DNA of 16,958 bases from an uncultured bacterium (GCA_938022485.1 CALIEE010000113.1:1-16958), one strand, 5' to 3'; shown: positions 1 to 5,845, numbered from the stretch's first letter. The notes: generated from the letters alone by a model not told the origin. Numbers and translations: made by a program.

Positions 1-118
1 TAAGAAAAAGACGACTACTAAGAAGAAGTCTACAGCTAAGCGTAAGCCAGCTAAGAAAAAGGCGACTACTAAGAAGAAGTCTACAGCTAAGCGTAAGCCA
101 GCTAAGAAGAAGACTACT
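1..118 (+). repeat. 51-bp in-frame tandem repeat (two full copies plus a partial third)
   Basis: Copy 1 (1-51) and copy 2 (52-102) differ at about one base (an A/G change near position 11 of the unit). A third, diverging copy begins at 103. The unit is 17 codons, so copy-number change would keep the reading frame of the histone-like tail. Confidence 0.85.
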
Positions 119-220
119 GCTAGAAAGTCTGCTGTTAAAAGGAAGAAGCCAGCAAGGTCTGCTTCCAGAAAGAAGACTACTGCTAGAAGAAAACCAGCTA
201 AGAGAAAAGCTAGACGTTAA
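1..220 (+). CDS. Histone H1-like lysine/alanine-rich protein, C-terminal end (partial)
   Basis: The reading frame is open from position 2 to the TAA at 218-220, and its start lies upstream of the window. The visible 72 residues are almost only Lys, Arg, Ala, Thr, Ser and Pro, in repeated units such as KKKSTAKRKPAKKKATT and KPAKRKARR. This is the low-complexity, highly basic tail typical of bacterial histone H1-like proteins (HctB/AlgP-type), which bind DNA or RNA non-specifically and help compact the nucleoid. The first about 120 bases are a near-perfect 51-bp (17-residue) tandem repeat. No globular domain is visible, so the family cannot be narrowed. A strong terminator follows 27 bp after the stop. 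A ribosomal protein or translation factor with a basic tail is a less likely alternative. The composition is clear; the exact identity is inference. Confidence 0.75.
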   Translation, partial: KKKTTTKKKSTAKRKPAKKKATTKKKSTAKRKPAKKKTTARKSAVKRKKPARSASRKKTTARRKPAKRKARR

Positions 221-247
221 GTTTTATTTTAGTGGTTTGGTAGTAAG

Positions 248-275
248 AAAAAGGGGGCTTCGGCTCCCTTTTTTT
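248..275 (+). terminator. Rho-independent terminator of the histone-like gene
   Basis: An 11-bp stem pairs 248-258 (AAAAAGGGGGC) with 263-273 (GCTCCCTTTTT), with one G-U pair and a C-G-closed TTCG tetraloop at 259-262. The T-run continues to 275. It lies 27 bp after the stop codon at 220. The A-rich left arm means it could also work weakly in the opposite direction. Confidence 0.93.
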
Positions 276-278
276 GTT

Positions 279-403
279 TGAGCCATTCCATTTTAATCCC
301 TTCTCTTCGTTGGGCGAGAGTTTCATCGCTGCGACGTGCAACAAGCACGTCTCACTCCTCAACTATCACCCGCCTCCACAGGTAATTAAAATGAAATGGC
401 TCA
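279..403. repeat. 19-bp inverted repeat enclosing a second hairpin; candidate structured RNA or small non-autonomous element
   Basis: The left arm at 279-297 (TGAGCCATTCCATTTTAAT) matches the reverse complement of 385-403 at 18 of 19 bases. The 87-base interior holds a perfect 7-bp hairpin, GACGTGC (333-339), loop AACAA, GCACGTC (345-351). The whole unit would fold into a closed 125-nt structure with a long basal stem. It begins three bases after the T-tract of the upstream terminator. No convincing coding frame or clear target-site duplication was seen. It could be a small RNA, a miniature inverted-repeat element or a regulatory structure. The symmetry is directly visible; any function is inference. 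Confidence 0.6.
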
Positions 404-482
404 GGTCTTTAGCTTCTGATCGTTGGTCGAAAGTTTACTTTCTAACACCGATTTTCGAGTTCTATAAATTTGTTAGGTGTCT
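404..482. other. Remaining intergenic spacer
   Basis: Between the inverted-repeat unit and the GFA remnant I see no gene. The only notable structure is a short palindrome, GAAAGTTTACTTTC, at 429-442. A 75-codon frame overlapping 274-501 has no ribosome-binding site and no recognisable protein character. Confidence 0.5.
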
Positions 483-882
483 TTATCTATCTGCTGGATG
501 ATTTACCCATCTCTTATGGGAATTTCGTTCATCTTAAGCGGATTTATACCTTCCAAGCATCCGACATTGAAGCCATATTGGTTTGGATTAGACCTAGGCT
601 GGTGATGGGTATAAATACCACAGTTTGAGCAAAAATAGTGTTTTGCGGTCTTGGTGTTGAATTGATATCTCATAAGGAGCTCTTCTCCTTTGATAATTTT
701 AATTCCATCTAGGGGAACCGAGGCTGCAATTGCACCCCTTCTTCGGCACATAGAACAATCGCATCTCCGTACTTCGGTCAATCCATCTGGTAAATCAAGT
801 TCTATTTCTACGCCACCGCAATGACAGGTAGCTTTATGTTTTTTAGTATTTTGGTTCCATCTACTTCAGTGATTTTTCTCAT
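483..882 (-). pseudogene. GFA/CENP-V family zinc protein, apparently broken by two one-base deletions
   Basis: The central frame (about 505-860 on the minus strand) carries all seven GFA-family zinc cysteines: CHCGG, CDCSMC and FCSNCG, followed by GIYTHHQPRSNPNQYG. GFA-fold enzymes bind zinc and include glutathione-dependent formaldehyde-activating enzymes, though most members have no known substrate. The central frame has no ATG, GTG or TTG before CHCGG, and hits a stop upstream. An ATG at 882-880, preceded by GGAG, reads MRKITEVDGTKILK and joins the central frame only if one A is restored in the A6 tract (839-844). At the other end the frame stops right after IPIRDG; restoring one base near 506-508 continues as VNHPADR and stops at 485-483. 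With both bases restored the product is 133 residues, normal for the family. Either this is a young pseudogene or two assembly indels at short homopolymers. Confidence 0.68.
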
Positions 883-1019
883 TGAGGTGATTCTCCAAGT
901 GTATGATCATCGGGTGCTCAGTTTTTCTTATGCCTAGCAGGCACCTTACACCGGAATTCCAGTGTCTCGACAATTTCTTTTTGAAAGCATAAGGTTGGGA
1001 AAACCTTTTTATTGGTCTT
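883..1019. other. Divergent intergenic region between the GFA remnant and meaB
   Basis: This 137-bp spacer holds a GGAG motif serving the minus-strand GFA start and, just before meaB, a small hairpin followed by T-residues. No protein or RNA gene is recognised. There is no Shine-Dalgarno sequence before the meaB ATG. A -10-like TTTATT at 1008-1013 lies so close that a leaderless transcript is possible. Confidence 0.45.
991..1010 (+). promoter_or_regulatory. Small hairpin plus T-run just upstream of meaB
   Basis: AAGGTT (991-996) pairs perfectly with AACCTT (1002-1007) around a GGGAA loop, and T-residues continue to 1010, ten bases before the meaB ATG. It resembles a weak terminator or attenuator, but the stem is short and AT-rich. 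Confidence 0.3.
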
Positions 1020-1973
1020 ATGGCGAACAACCCGGAACAACTTACAAAATCCCTTCTCGAAGGCTCGGTGCCTGCCTTAGCTAGAGTTCTTTCGCTAATA
1101 GAAGACGGTGGGGCTCGTGGACAACAATGCCTCAAACTACTTTACCCTCATACCGGAAATATTCGGGTAATTGGGGTTACCGGCTCTCCAGGAGCTGGGA
1201 AGTCGACATTAGTTAATGGCTTGGCTGAGGAGTTGGTCAAAGGAGGAAAGAGGGTGGCGATATTGGCAGTTGACCCTTCCAGTCCTTATAGTGGCGGGGC
1301 AATCCTTGGTGACCGAATCAGGATGAGCTCGGCAGCGTCTGACTCGGGGATTTTTATTCGTTCTATGGCAACCCGTGGAGCGCTTGGTGGCTTAGCTCCC
1401 AATGCGGCTGAAAGTATTTTTGCATTGGATGCAGCGGGCTTTGACTACGTTATTTTAGAAACTGTTGGTGTAGGTCAGGCTGAGGTTGAGATTGTGGGCT
1501 TGGCTGACACTGTAGTTTTGGTACTTGTTCCTGGCATGGGTGATGGAGTGCAGGCTTTAAAAGCTGGAATAATTGAAATTGCCGATATTTATGCCATCAA
1601 CAAATCTGATTTTGATGGCGTTGAGAAGCTTGTTAAAGAACTTAGAACAGTGATGAGTCTTGCTGAGAATGTGGAATGGGAACAACCTTTGGTTAAAGTA
1701 ATTGCCACTGAGAAAAAGGGCATAGCTGATCTCGTTGAGAAAATTGCAGTTCATCAAAAGTGGTCTGAGGAGTCTGGAGAGGCCCAAAAAAGAAGAGGTA
1801 GGTTTGTTGGTGAGGTTGTAGAAAAAAGATTGGGGGAGCGACTTTTTTCTCACGCAAAGGATAGGCTTAGTTCGGATGGAGAGCTTGATCGGGCTCTTCA
1901 GCAGGTTAGCACTCGAGAAATTGATCCTGTTGCTGCTGTAGAAAGATTAATGAAATTTTTAAACATCAATTAG
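1020..1973 (+). CDS. meaB: MeaB/ArgK-family G-protein chaperone of methylmalonyl-CoA mutase
   Basis: MeaB is a cytosolic SIMIBI-class P-loop GTPase. It gates loading of adenosylcobalamin and protects methylmalonyl-CoA mutase or related acyl-CoA mutases during propionate and branched-chain acyl-CoA metabolism. The 317-residue product has a Walker A GSPGAGKS at 55-62, the family block AVDPSSPYSGGAILGDRIRM at about 83-102, a conserved ETVGVGQ at 147-153 and the guanine-specificity NKSD at 194-197. A C-terminal helical region, used for dimerisation in the family, follows. Length is normal. The ATG at 1020 is the best start, although no Shine-Dalgarno site precedes it. No mutase gene lies in the window, so the partner must be elsewhere; the acyl-CoA dehydrogenase on the opposite strand fits the same acyl-CoA theme. 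The family is sure; which mutase it serves is not visible. Confidence 0.95.
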   Translation: MANNPEQLTKSLLEGSVPALARVLSLIEDGGARGQQCLKLLYPHTGNIRVIGVTGSPGAGKSTLVNGLAEELVKGGKRVAILAVDPSSPYSGGAILGDRIRMSSAASDSGIFIRSMATRGALGGLAPNAAESIFALDAAGFDYVILETVGVGQAEVEIVGLADTVVLVLVPGMGDGVQALKAGIIEIADIYAINKSDFDGVEKLVKELRTVMSLAENVEWEQPLVKVIATEKKGIADLVEKIAVHQKWSEESGEAQKRRGRFVGEVVEKRLGERLFSHAKDRLSSDGELDRALQQVSTREIDPVAAVERLMKFLNIN

Positions 1974-2011
1974 ACTGAAGTCATTTTAGATTCAGGCCTA
2001 AGCAATAAATC

Positions 2012-3157
2012 CTAACTTTTTTTGAAAAGACCTTTACTGGCAATCCTTGCCATTATTTCGCTCGTACCTCCACCTATGGTGTTTAGCCTTAGGTCTCTTA
2101 GCCACCTTTCGGGACTAAATTCAGTAGTATATCCATAACCACCATGAAGCTGAAGACAACGGTCAGAAATTTCTATTGCTCGCTCACAGACATAAAGTTT
2201 GGTTAGGCTTGTTTCAGTACGACAGTCTTTTCCCTCGAGCAGTAGGTTTAGAGATCTATGACAGCTAGCTTCACAAAGATTTAGATCCGTCCAGGCTTCG
2301 GTAAGGTATTCCCTAGTTAGGTCAAAGCTAGAAAGAGTTTGGCCGAACATAGATCTTTCATTTACGTAGGCAACTGTTTCCTTAAGGCATTGCCTAGCAC
2401 CGGCTAGAGAGTTTAAGCTGAGCATTATTCTTTCCCACTCAAGCGAAGACATCGACTGGTACCAACCTTGGCCAACTTGCCCAAGCAAGGCGTCATCAGG
2501 CAAATGCATTTCAGAAAAACTTAGCTCTGCTGTGTCAGAAGAATGCCAACCCATTTTATCCAGCTTTCTGCTGACAGAAAATCCAGGCAATGAGGTATCA
2601 ACGATAAAGGAACTATAACCATCGTACTCAGCATCAGGATCTGTTTTAGCTAAAACAATTACAAAGTCAGCCCTAGCCCCATTAGTGATGAAAATCTTAG
2701 ATCCGTTGAGTTTCCAACCGTCAGTAGTTTTCTCTGCTTTAGTTCTAATCCTAGTTAAGTCACTCCCGGCATCGGGTTCAGTAAAAGCGTAGGCTCCAAT
2801 AATATTTCCTTCTACTCCCGCTGGTAGCCAACGAGACTTCTGTTCTTTAGATCCGTATCTTTGAATTGCGGGCAAAATAACAAGTGAATGCATGTTTACT
2901 GCTGTAGTGAAGCCAATAGATGGTGTTTTTCCGAATTCTTCGCACCAAGCGGAAGCTAGCCTAAGGTTGCCACCTGCTCCTCCATACTCTTCACCAATCA
3001 GTACTCCAAGAAATCCTTGGGCTCCTAGCTTTGAAAAAATTTCATCTGGAAAATGATGATTGTCTTCCCACTCATCTATATTTTCAAGGACCTGCTGTTC
3101 CAAAAACTTAGAAATACTTCTTTGGAAAATCTTCTCTTCTTCGTTGTAATAAGCCAT
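2012..3157 (-). CDS. Acyl-CoA dehydrogenase (FAD), LCAD/isovaleryl-CoA dehydrogenase-like active site
   Basis: This flavoprotein of 381 residues should oxidise an acyl-CoA thioester to the trans-2-enoyl-CoA and pass electrons to electron-transfer flavoprotein. Both family signatures are present: AFTEPDAGSDLTR at 124-136 and the C-terminal HGGYGYTTEFSPERWLRD at 338-355. The position of the usual catalytic glutamate (the E of the YEGT motif in short/medium-chain enzymes) is glycine 363, in IGGGTSEIM. Instead, Glu242 in SSLEWERIM aligns with the helix-G glutamate used by long-chain and isovaleryl-CoA dehydrogenases. This points towards long or branched substrates. The gene converges with meaB across 38 bp and diverges from the SufT-like gene. 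The upstream region contains two TATAATCAAAT copies. Substrate is inference. Confidence 0.93.
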   Translation of the reverse strand: MAYYNEEEKIFQRSISKFLEQQVLENIDEWEDNHHFPDEIFSKLGAQGFLGVLIGEEYGGAGGNLRLASAWCEEFGKTPSIGFTTAVNMHSLVILPAIQRYGSKEQKSRWLPAGVEGNIIGAYAFTEPDAGSDLTRIRTKAEKTTDGWKLNGSKIFITNGARADFVIVLAKTDPDAEYDGYSSFIVDTSLPGFSVSRKLDKMGWHSSDTAELSFSEMHLPDDALLGQVGQGWYQSMSSLEWERIMLSLNSLAGARQCLKETVAYVNERSMFGQTLSSFDLTREYLTEAWTDLNLCEASCHRSLNLLLEGKDCRTETSLTKLYVCERAIEISDRCLQLHGGYGYTTEFSPERWLRDLRLNTIGGGTSEIMARIASKGLFKKS

Positions 3158-3195
3158 TTGATTATAAAAATAGATTCTTACCTGATTTGATTATA
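3156..3195 (-). promoter_or_regulatory. Repeated TATAAT-containing element upstream of the acyl-CoA dehydrogenase
   Basis: On the minus strand TATAATCAAAT occurs twice, 29 bp apart (3195-3185 and 3166-3156). The second copy runs directly into the start codon. The upstream copy is well placed as a -10 box and would give a leader of roughly 26 nt. No good -35 is seen. The spacing of about three helical turns also suits paired protein binding. Confidence 0.4.
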
Positions 3196-3260
3196 GAGGT
3201 GGTCAGAGATATGGTCTCACACCTAAATGCTTTAGTTTAGTCTATTGTAAGGAGAGATTT

Positions 3261-3551
3261 ATGGCCAGTAAGGATGATGTAGTTGCTGTAATTAAAGAAA
3301 TTATTGACCCAGACCTGTTCATTGATATTTGGACGCTCGGGTTGATCTACGATATCGAGATCGAAGAGAAAATTTGTACAGTGACGATGACTTTTACCTC
3401 AGCAGCCTGTCCAGCTGGTCCCATGCTTGTGGATCAAGTTAAAACTAAGACGGAAGGAGTTGAGGGAATTGATGAGGCAAAAGTGGAGATAACTTTTCAG
3501 CCACCTTGGGAACCTTCCGATGATTTAAAAGCTCACTTAGGACTTCTGTAA
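3261..3551 (+). CDS. MIP18/DUF59-family Fe-S assembly protein (SufT/PaaD-like)
   Basis: The 96-residue product is a single MIP18 (DUF59) domain. Visible marks are the opening IDPDLFIDIWTLGLIYDI at about 15-32, the conserved cysteine segment TSAACPAGPML with Cys50, and the closing PPWEPSDDLK. Proteins of this family (SufT, PaaD, eukaryotic Cia2/MIP18) help maturation or trafficking of Fe-S clusters to target enzymes in the cytosol. The start is well supported by AAGGAG at 3249-3254, six bases before ATG. It stands alone here, away from any suf or paa operon; the divergent neighbour is a flavin acyl-CoA dehydrogenase. The domain is clear. Whether it acts like SufT in general maturation or serves one enzyme cannot be read from the sequence. 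Confidence 0.9.
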   Translation: MASKDDVVAVIKEIIDPDLFIDIWTLGLIYDIEIEEKICTVTMTFTSAACPAGPMLVDQVKTKTEGVEGIDEAKVEITFQPPWEPSDDLKAHLGLL

Positions 3552-3569
3552 GATTTACGGATTTAGTGT

Positions 3570-4211
3570 CTACAGAACTGTAGAGTCGTAAAAATTATCC
3601 GATAGAAAATCAGTAATTGCAGAGTAGCCAGGAAGCAGTGGTTGGAAAGGCACCCAAGCCTCGGCAACTACGATTCTTCGATGACCAGCTAAATTCTCAT
3701 TTCTAATATTACCAGTGATTTCTCCGCCAGCTAGGCCAAACCTAGTATAGTCGAAGTATAGGTTATTTAGATCGCTCCCGTTGAGGATTGGTGGAGTGTC
3801 GGGGTCAGAATCGTGGTCTGTATACTGTTGAAAAACCCCACCTCCTACGTCTTCGAGTTGCCCCTCGTCGGTTCCTAAAGATGGGCTAATGCTTAGTCTA
3901 TCGAGATTACCTGAATCTCTTCCGAAAACGCTGATAACAATTTTTGAGCCTTCATTTAGATTTTCGCCTAAGGCTTCTATTTTAAGGCGTTTCTCATTTA
4001 TACAGAAGTCTAGATGAGTGCCTGGTAGGTCTGAACCACAGTCTCGGTAAGCTAAGCTCGCCGCCTCTCGACTTAAAGATGCGGCCATCTGCATGTTTCG
4101 AAAACATCTTGAATATTCAATTCCAGCGAAGACGATCAAAGCCATAACAGGCCAAACCATCGCGAATTCTAGTAATATAGCTCCGTTTTCGTCTTTGATT
4201 GATTTCCGCAT
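3570..4211 (-). CDS. TadE-like pseudopilin / prepilin-type secreted protein
   Basis: From the chosen ATG (4211-4209) the product is 213 residues. It begins with a short basic leader, MRKSIKDENG, followed by AILLEFAMVWPVMALIVFAG. This is the type IV prepilin pattern: cleavage after Gly10, Glu at mature position 5, then a membrane helix to about residue 33. Following it is IEYSRCFRNMQMAASLSREAA, the usual TadE/TadF continuation. In tad systems such minor pseudopilins are processed by a TadV/CpaA-type peptidase and help assemble Flp pili. The periplasmic part is acidic and carries two cysteines. A longer frame starts at 4280, but its extra 23 residues spoil the short prepilin leader. No Shine-Dalgarno site decides between them. 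No other tad gene is visible nearby. Confidence 0.8.
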   Translation of the reverse strand: MRKSIKDENGAILLEFAMVWPVMALIVFAGIEYSRCFRNMQMAASLSREAASLAYRDCGSDLPGTHLDFCINEKRLKIEALGENLNEGSKIVISVFGRDSGNLDRLSISPSLGTDEGQLEDVGGGVFQQYTDHDSDPDTPPILNGSDLNNLYFDYTRFGLAGGEITGNIRNENLAGHRRIVVAEAWVPFQPLLPGYSAITDFLSDNFYDSTVL

Positions 4212-4532
4212 TTTAAACCCGATTTCATGACAATAGAGAAATAGCTCCAAGCGCATGTAGCACGAGTGAATAAACGGCATAAATCAGCTAAAACTTGAGT
4301 TTGATTTATGGTTTTGCCAGAAATAGCAAGTGATTATAGGGCCTTGTAAGCTAGGTGAAATGAGGGTGATTTACTTTTTACTTAGCGTAGTTAGCTAATT
4401 TATACTTTCAGCTATTTTATTAAGGGAAAAGGCTTAGAAGTCCGAAAAACTGTTAGAGAGTGGTTTATAGTTTTTTTGATTGTTAGCTAATTGGAGAAAG
4501 AACTCCTGTTCTTAAAATAAGGTCCTAGTTCT
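4212..4532. other. Divergent intergenic region between tadE-like and thg1-like genes
   Basis: No gene is recognised here. The element GTTAGCTAATT, whose TTAGCTAA core is a perfect palindrome, occurs at 4390-4400 and again at 4482-4492. The first copy directly abuts a good -10 box (TATACT, 4401-4406). There is no strong hairpin. If the longer tadE-like start at 4280 is used, the spacer shortens to 252 bp. Confidence 0.45.
4378..4406 (+). promoter_or_regulatory. Possible promoter of the thg1-like gene
   Basis: TATACT at 4401-4406 is a close match to the -10 consensus, 17 bp after a poor -35 (TTACTT, 4378-4383). It would give a leader of about 120 nt. The TTAGCTAA palindrome occupies the spacer, so a regulator bound there could block transcription. 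Confidence 0.3.
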
Positions 4533-5537
4533 ATGGCTACTGGTAATAAAACTAAAAAGACCGAGAGAAGTCTGTCCGACTTTGAGCGACGCCTGTCAGC
4601 TAATGAGAATAATAATGACTTTTCTACGCTTCCAGATATCTACATGATATTGCGCCTAGATGCCCATCGAGTAGGGGATTGGGTAGTAGATAACTCTCAA
4701 GATAATGAATATCCTTTTTGTAGTTCGTTTCAGAATGCTTTAGTGGACGCTGCTCACCGTCTAATTATGGGACCAGTGGTTGGCTGCTTTGCGTATATTC
4801 ATGGAGATGAGATCTCCTTGCTTTTTACGGCTAATGAATCCTCTAATCCCAGAAAAAGAAGCAAGCTAATTTCTACTCTTTCCTCGTATGCTAGTTTATT
4901 TGTTAAAAACTATTCCGAATCTTCTAATATTGTTTTTCATTCAAAACTATCTGAACTTCCCTCGAAAGAAGCAGTAGTCGAATATTTTATTTGGCAACGG
5001 CTTGTGGCTGTAAGGAATTCAGTGAACTCAATCCTGATTAAAGGATGTGGGGATGATAAATCTGCAGCTAAGGAAGTGGTTCAAACTTTGAACTCACTCA
5101 CTGTGTTCGAGAGAACTAAATATCTAGAGGATATGGGAGTAGATTACTGGAGTTTAGATCCTTTCATTCATACTGGAACTTACTTGGTTCGAGACCCAGG
5201 AAGTCTTGAGGGGCAAATTAAAAGGTTATTGGGGTTTGAAGGCCCAGCAACTCTTGACACAGACTCATTTGCGACTCAGCTATTGCCAGTTTTAGAGGAT
5301 TCTTTGGCTTTCAGTGCTCCTGCTATTTCCGATCGAAATATTTTGGCCAGTCCGGTAGTTATAAGGGAAGACTTGGGTACGGTTTCCCTATCAAAATTCG
5401 AAAATCCTGGGGCGAAGAAAGTCAAAAGCGATTCTAAACCTGCAAATGCAGAATCTCGAGGACGTAAAAATAAGCCTAGTCCTGGGGGAAGATTTAGGGT
5501 GTCTGGAAATCAAAGTAGTAAAAAAACAAACTCTTAA
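4533..5537 (+). CDS. Thg1-like protein (tRNA 3'-5' nucleotidyltransferase family) with basic C-terminal tail
   Basis: Thg1-family enzymes add nucleotides to RNA 5' ends in the 3'-5' direction. Eukaryotic Thg1 adds G-1 to tRNA-His; bacterial and archaeal Thg1-like proteins (TLPs) repair 5'-truncated tRNAs using the template strand. The palm pattern is present: YMILRLDAHRVGDW aligns with the RIDGRGF motif and gives metal ligand Asp43; FAYIHGDEISLLF aligns with YGQSDEYSF and gives Asp92 and Glu93. The helix RSKLISTLSSYASLFVKNY (109-127) matches the family SKLVSLVASLFAS block, and VEYFIWQRLVAVRN matches the YLSWRQ block. The region equivalent to HINNLYN reads VRNSVNS, as expected for TLPs rather than His-specific Thg1. 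KYLEDMGVDYWSLDPFIHTGTYLVR ends the domain near 220. Beyond it lies an unusual tail of about 110 residues; the last 45 or so are Lys/Arg/Ser rich and probably RNA-binding. No tRNA gene is near. Confidence 0.85.
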   Translation: MATGNKTKKTERSLSDFERRLSANENNNDFSTLPDIYMILRLDAHRVGDWVVDNSQDNEYPFCSSFQNALVDAAHRLIMGPVVGCFAYIHGDEISLLFTANESSNPRKRSKLISTLSSYASLFVKNYSESSNIVFHSKLSELPSKEAVVEYFIWQRLVAVRNSVNSILIKGCGDDKSAAKEVVQTLNSLTVFERTKYLEDMGVDYWSLDPFIHTGTYLVRDPGSLEGQIKRLLGFEGPATLDTDSFATQLLPVLEDSLAFSAPAISDRNILASPVVIREDLGTVSLSKFENPGAKKVKSDSKPANAESRGRKNKPSPGGRFRVSGNQSSKKTNS

Positions 5538-5546
5538 GTTTGGCGC

Positions 5547-5825
5547 TTAACTTGGAAGTTGAGCTAAGAGGAAAGGTTTCACAATAATGCACATAAACTT
5601 GGGATTTTCCTTGCCCCATCGTTGAATGTCTTCTTCAGATGGTTTCGAAATCACCCCTTCAGCGATCCAACCTTGTACAGTTTCAGTATTATCTTCAGCG
5701 ATTTGACTGGCAACCTCAGACAAAGAAAGCTGGGAAGAAACAATTATTATACAGTCTTTGGCTAATTGTGGTCCTAATTCGTTCCACTTAGCTGAGCCAA
5801 TTTCGTTTTCCAATTTGTTTTCCAT
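5547..5825 (-). CDS. DUF2288 family protein
   Basis: The 92-residue acidic protein matches the DUF2288 layout: an opening SAKWNELGPQLAKDCIIIVS, then LSLSEVASQIAEDNTETVQGWIAEGVI, and a closing KFMCIIVKPFLLAQ. No catalytic residues, membrane helix or signal peptide are visible, and the family has no established function to my knowledge. It lies 20 bp downstream of radD on the same strand, with no clear ribosome-binding site, so the two are probably cotranscribed. It converges with the thg1-like gene, with only 9 bp between the stop codons. Family assignment is by remembered pattern and is fairly firm; the role is unknown. Confidence 0.82.
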   Translation of the reverse strand: MENKLENEIGSAKWNELGPQLAKDCIIIVSSQLSLSEVASQIAEDNTETVQGWIAEGVISKPSEEDIQRWGKENPKFMCIIVKPFLLAQLPS

Positions 5826-5845
5826 TGTAAAAATAAAAGTAGTTG

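Noticed and set aside
1..118. Repeat array as CRISPR
   Set aside because: The units are contiguous, in frame and coding, with no spacers; it is a protein repeat.
274..501. 75-codon plus-strand frame after the histone-gene terminator
   Set aside because: It begins inside the terminator T-run, has no ribosome-binding site, crosses the inverted-repeat structure and its protein has no recognisable character.
866..1135. 89-codon minus-strand frame overlapping the start of meaB
   Set aside because: It runs antisense into the conserved meaB coding sequence and shows Cys/Pro/Arg-rich shadow composition; the divergent spacer explains it better.
1974..2011. Terminator between meaB and the acyl-CoA dehydrogenase gene
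   Set aside because: The 38-bp convergent gap has a short T-run and the small palindrome AGGCCT but no stem long enough to call.
3570..3583. CTACAG-AA-CTGTAG hairpin as a terminator for the SufT-like gene
   Set aside because: The stem is only 6 bp with a two-base centre, lies inside the end of the facing tadE-like gene and has no T-run.
4533..5537. Diguanylate cyclase-like (GGDEF) reading of the FAYIHGDEISLLF motif
   Set aside because: The palm folds are related, but there is no GG[DE]EF loop, and the flanking RLDAH, SKL and WQR blocks match the Thg1 family instead.
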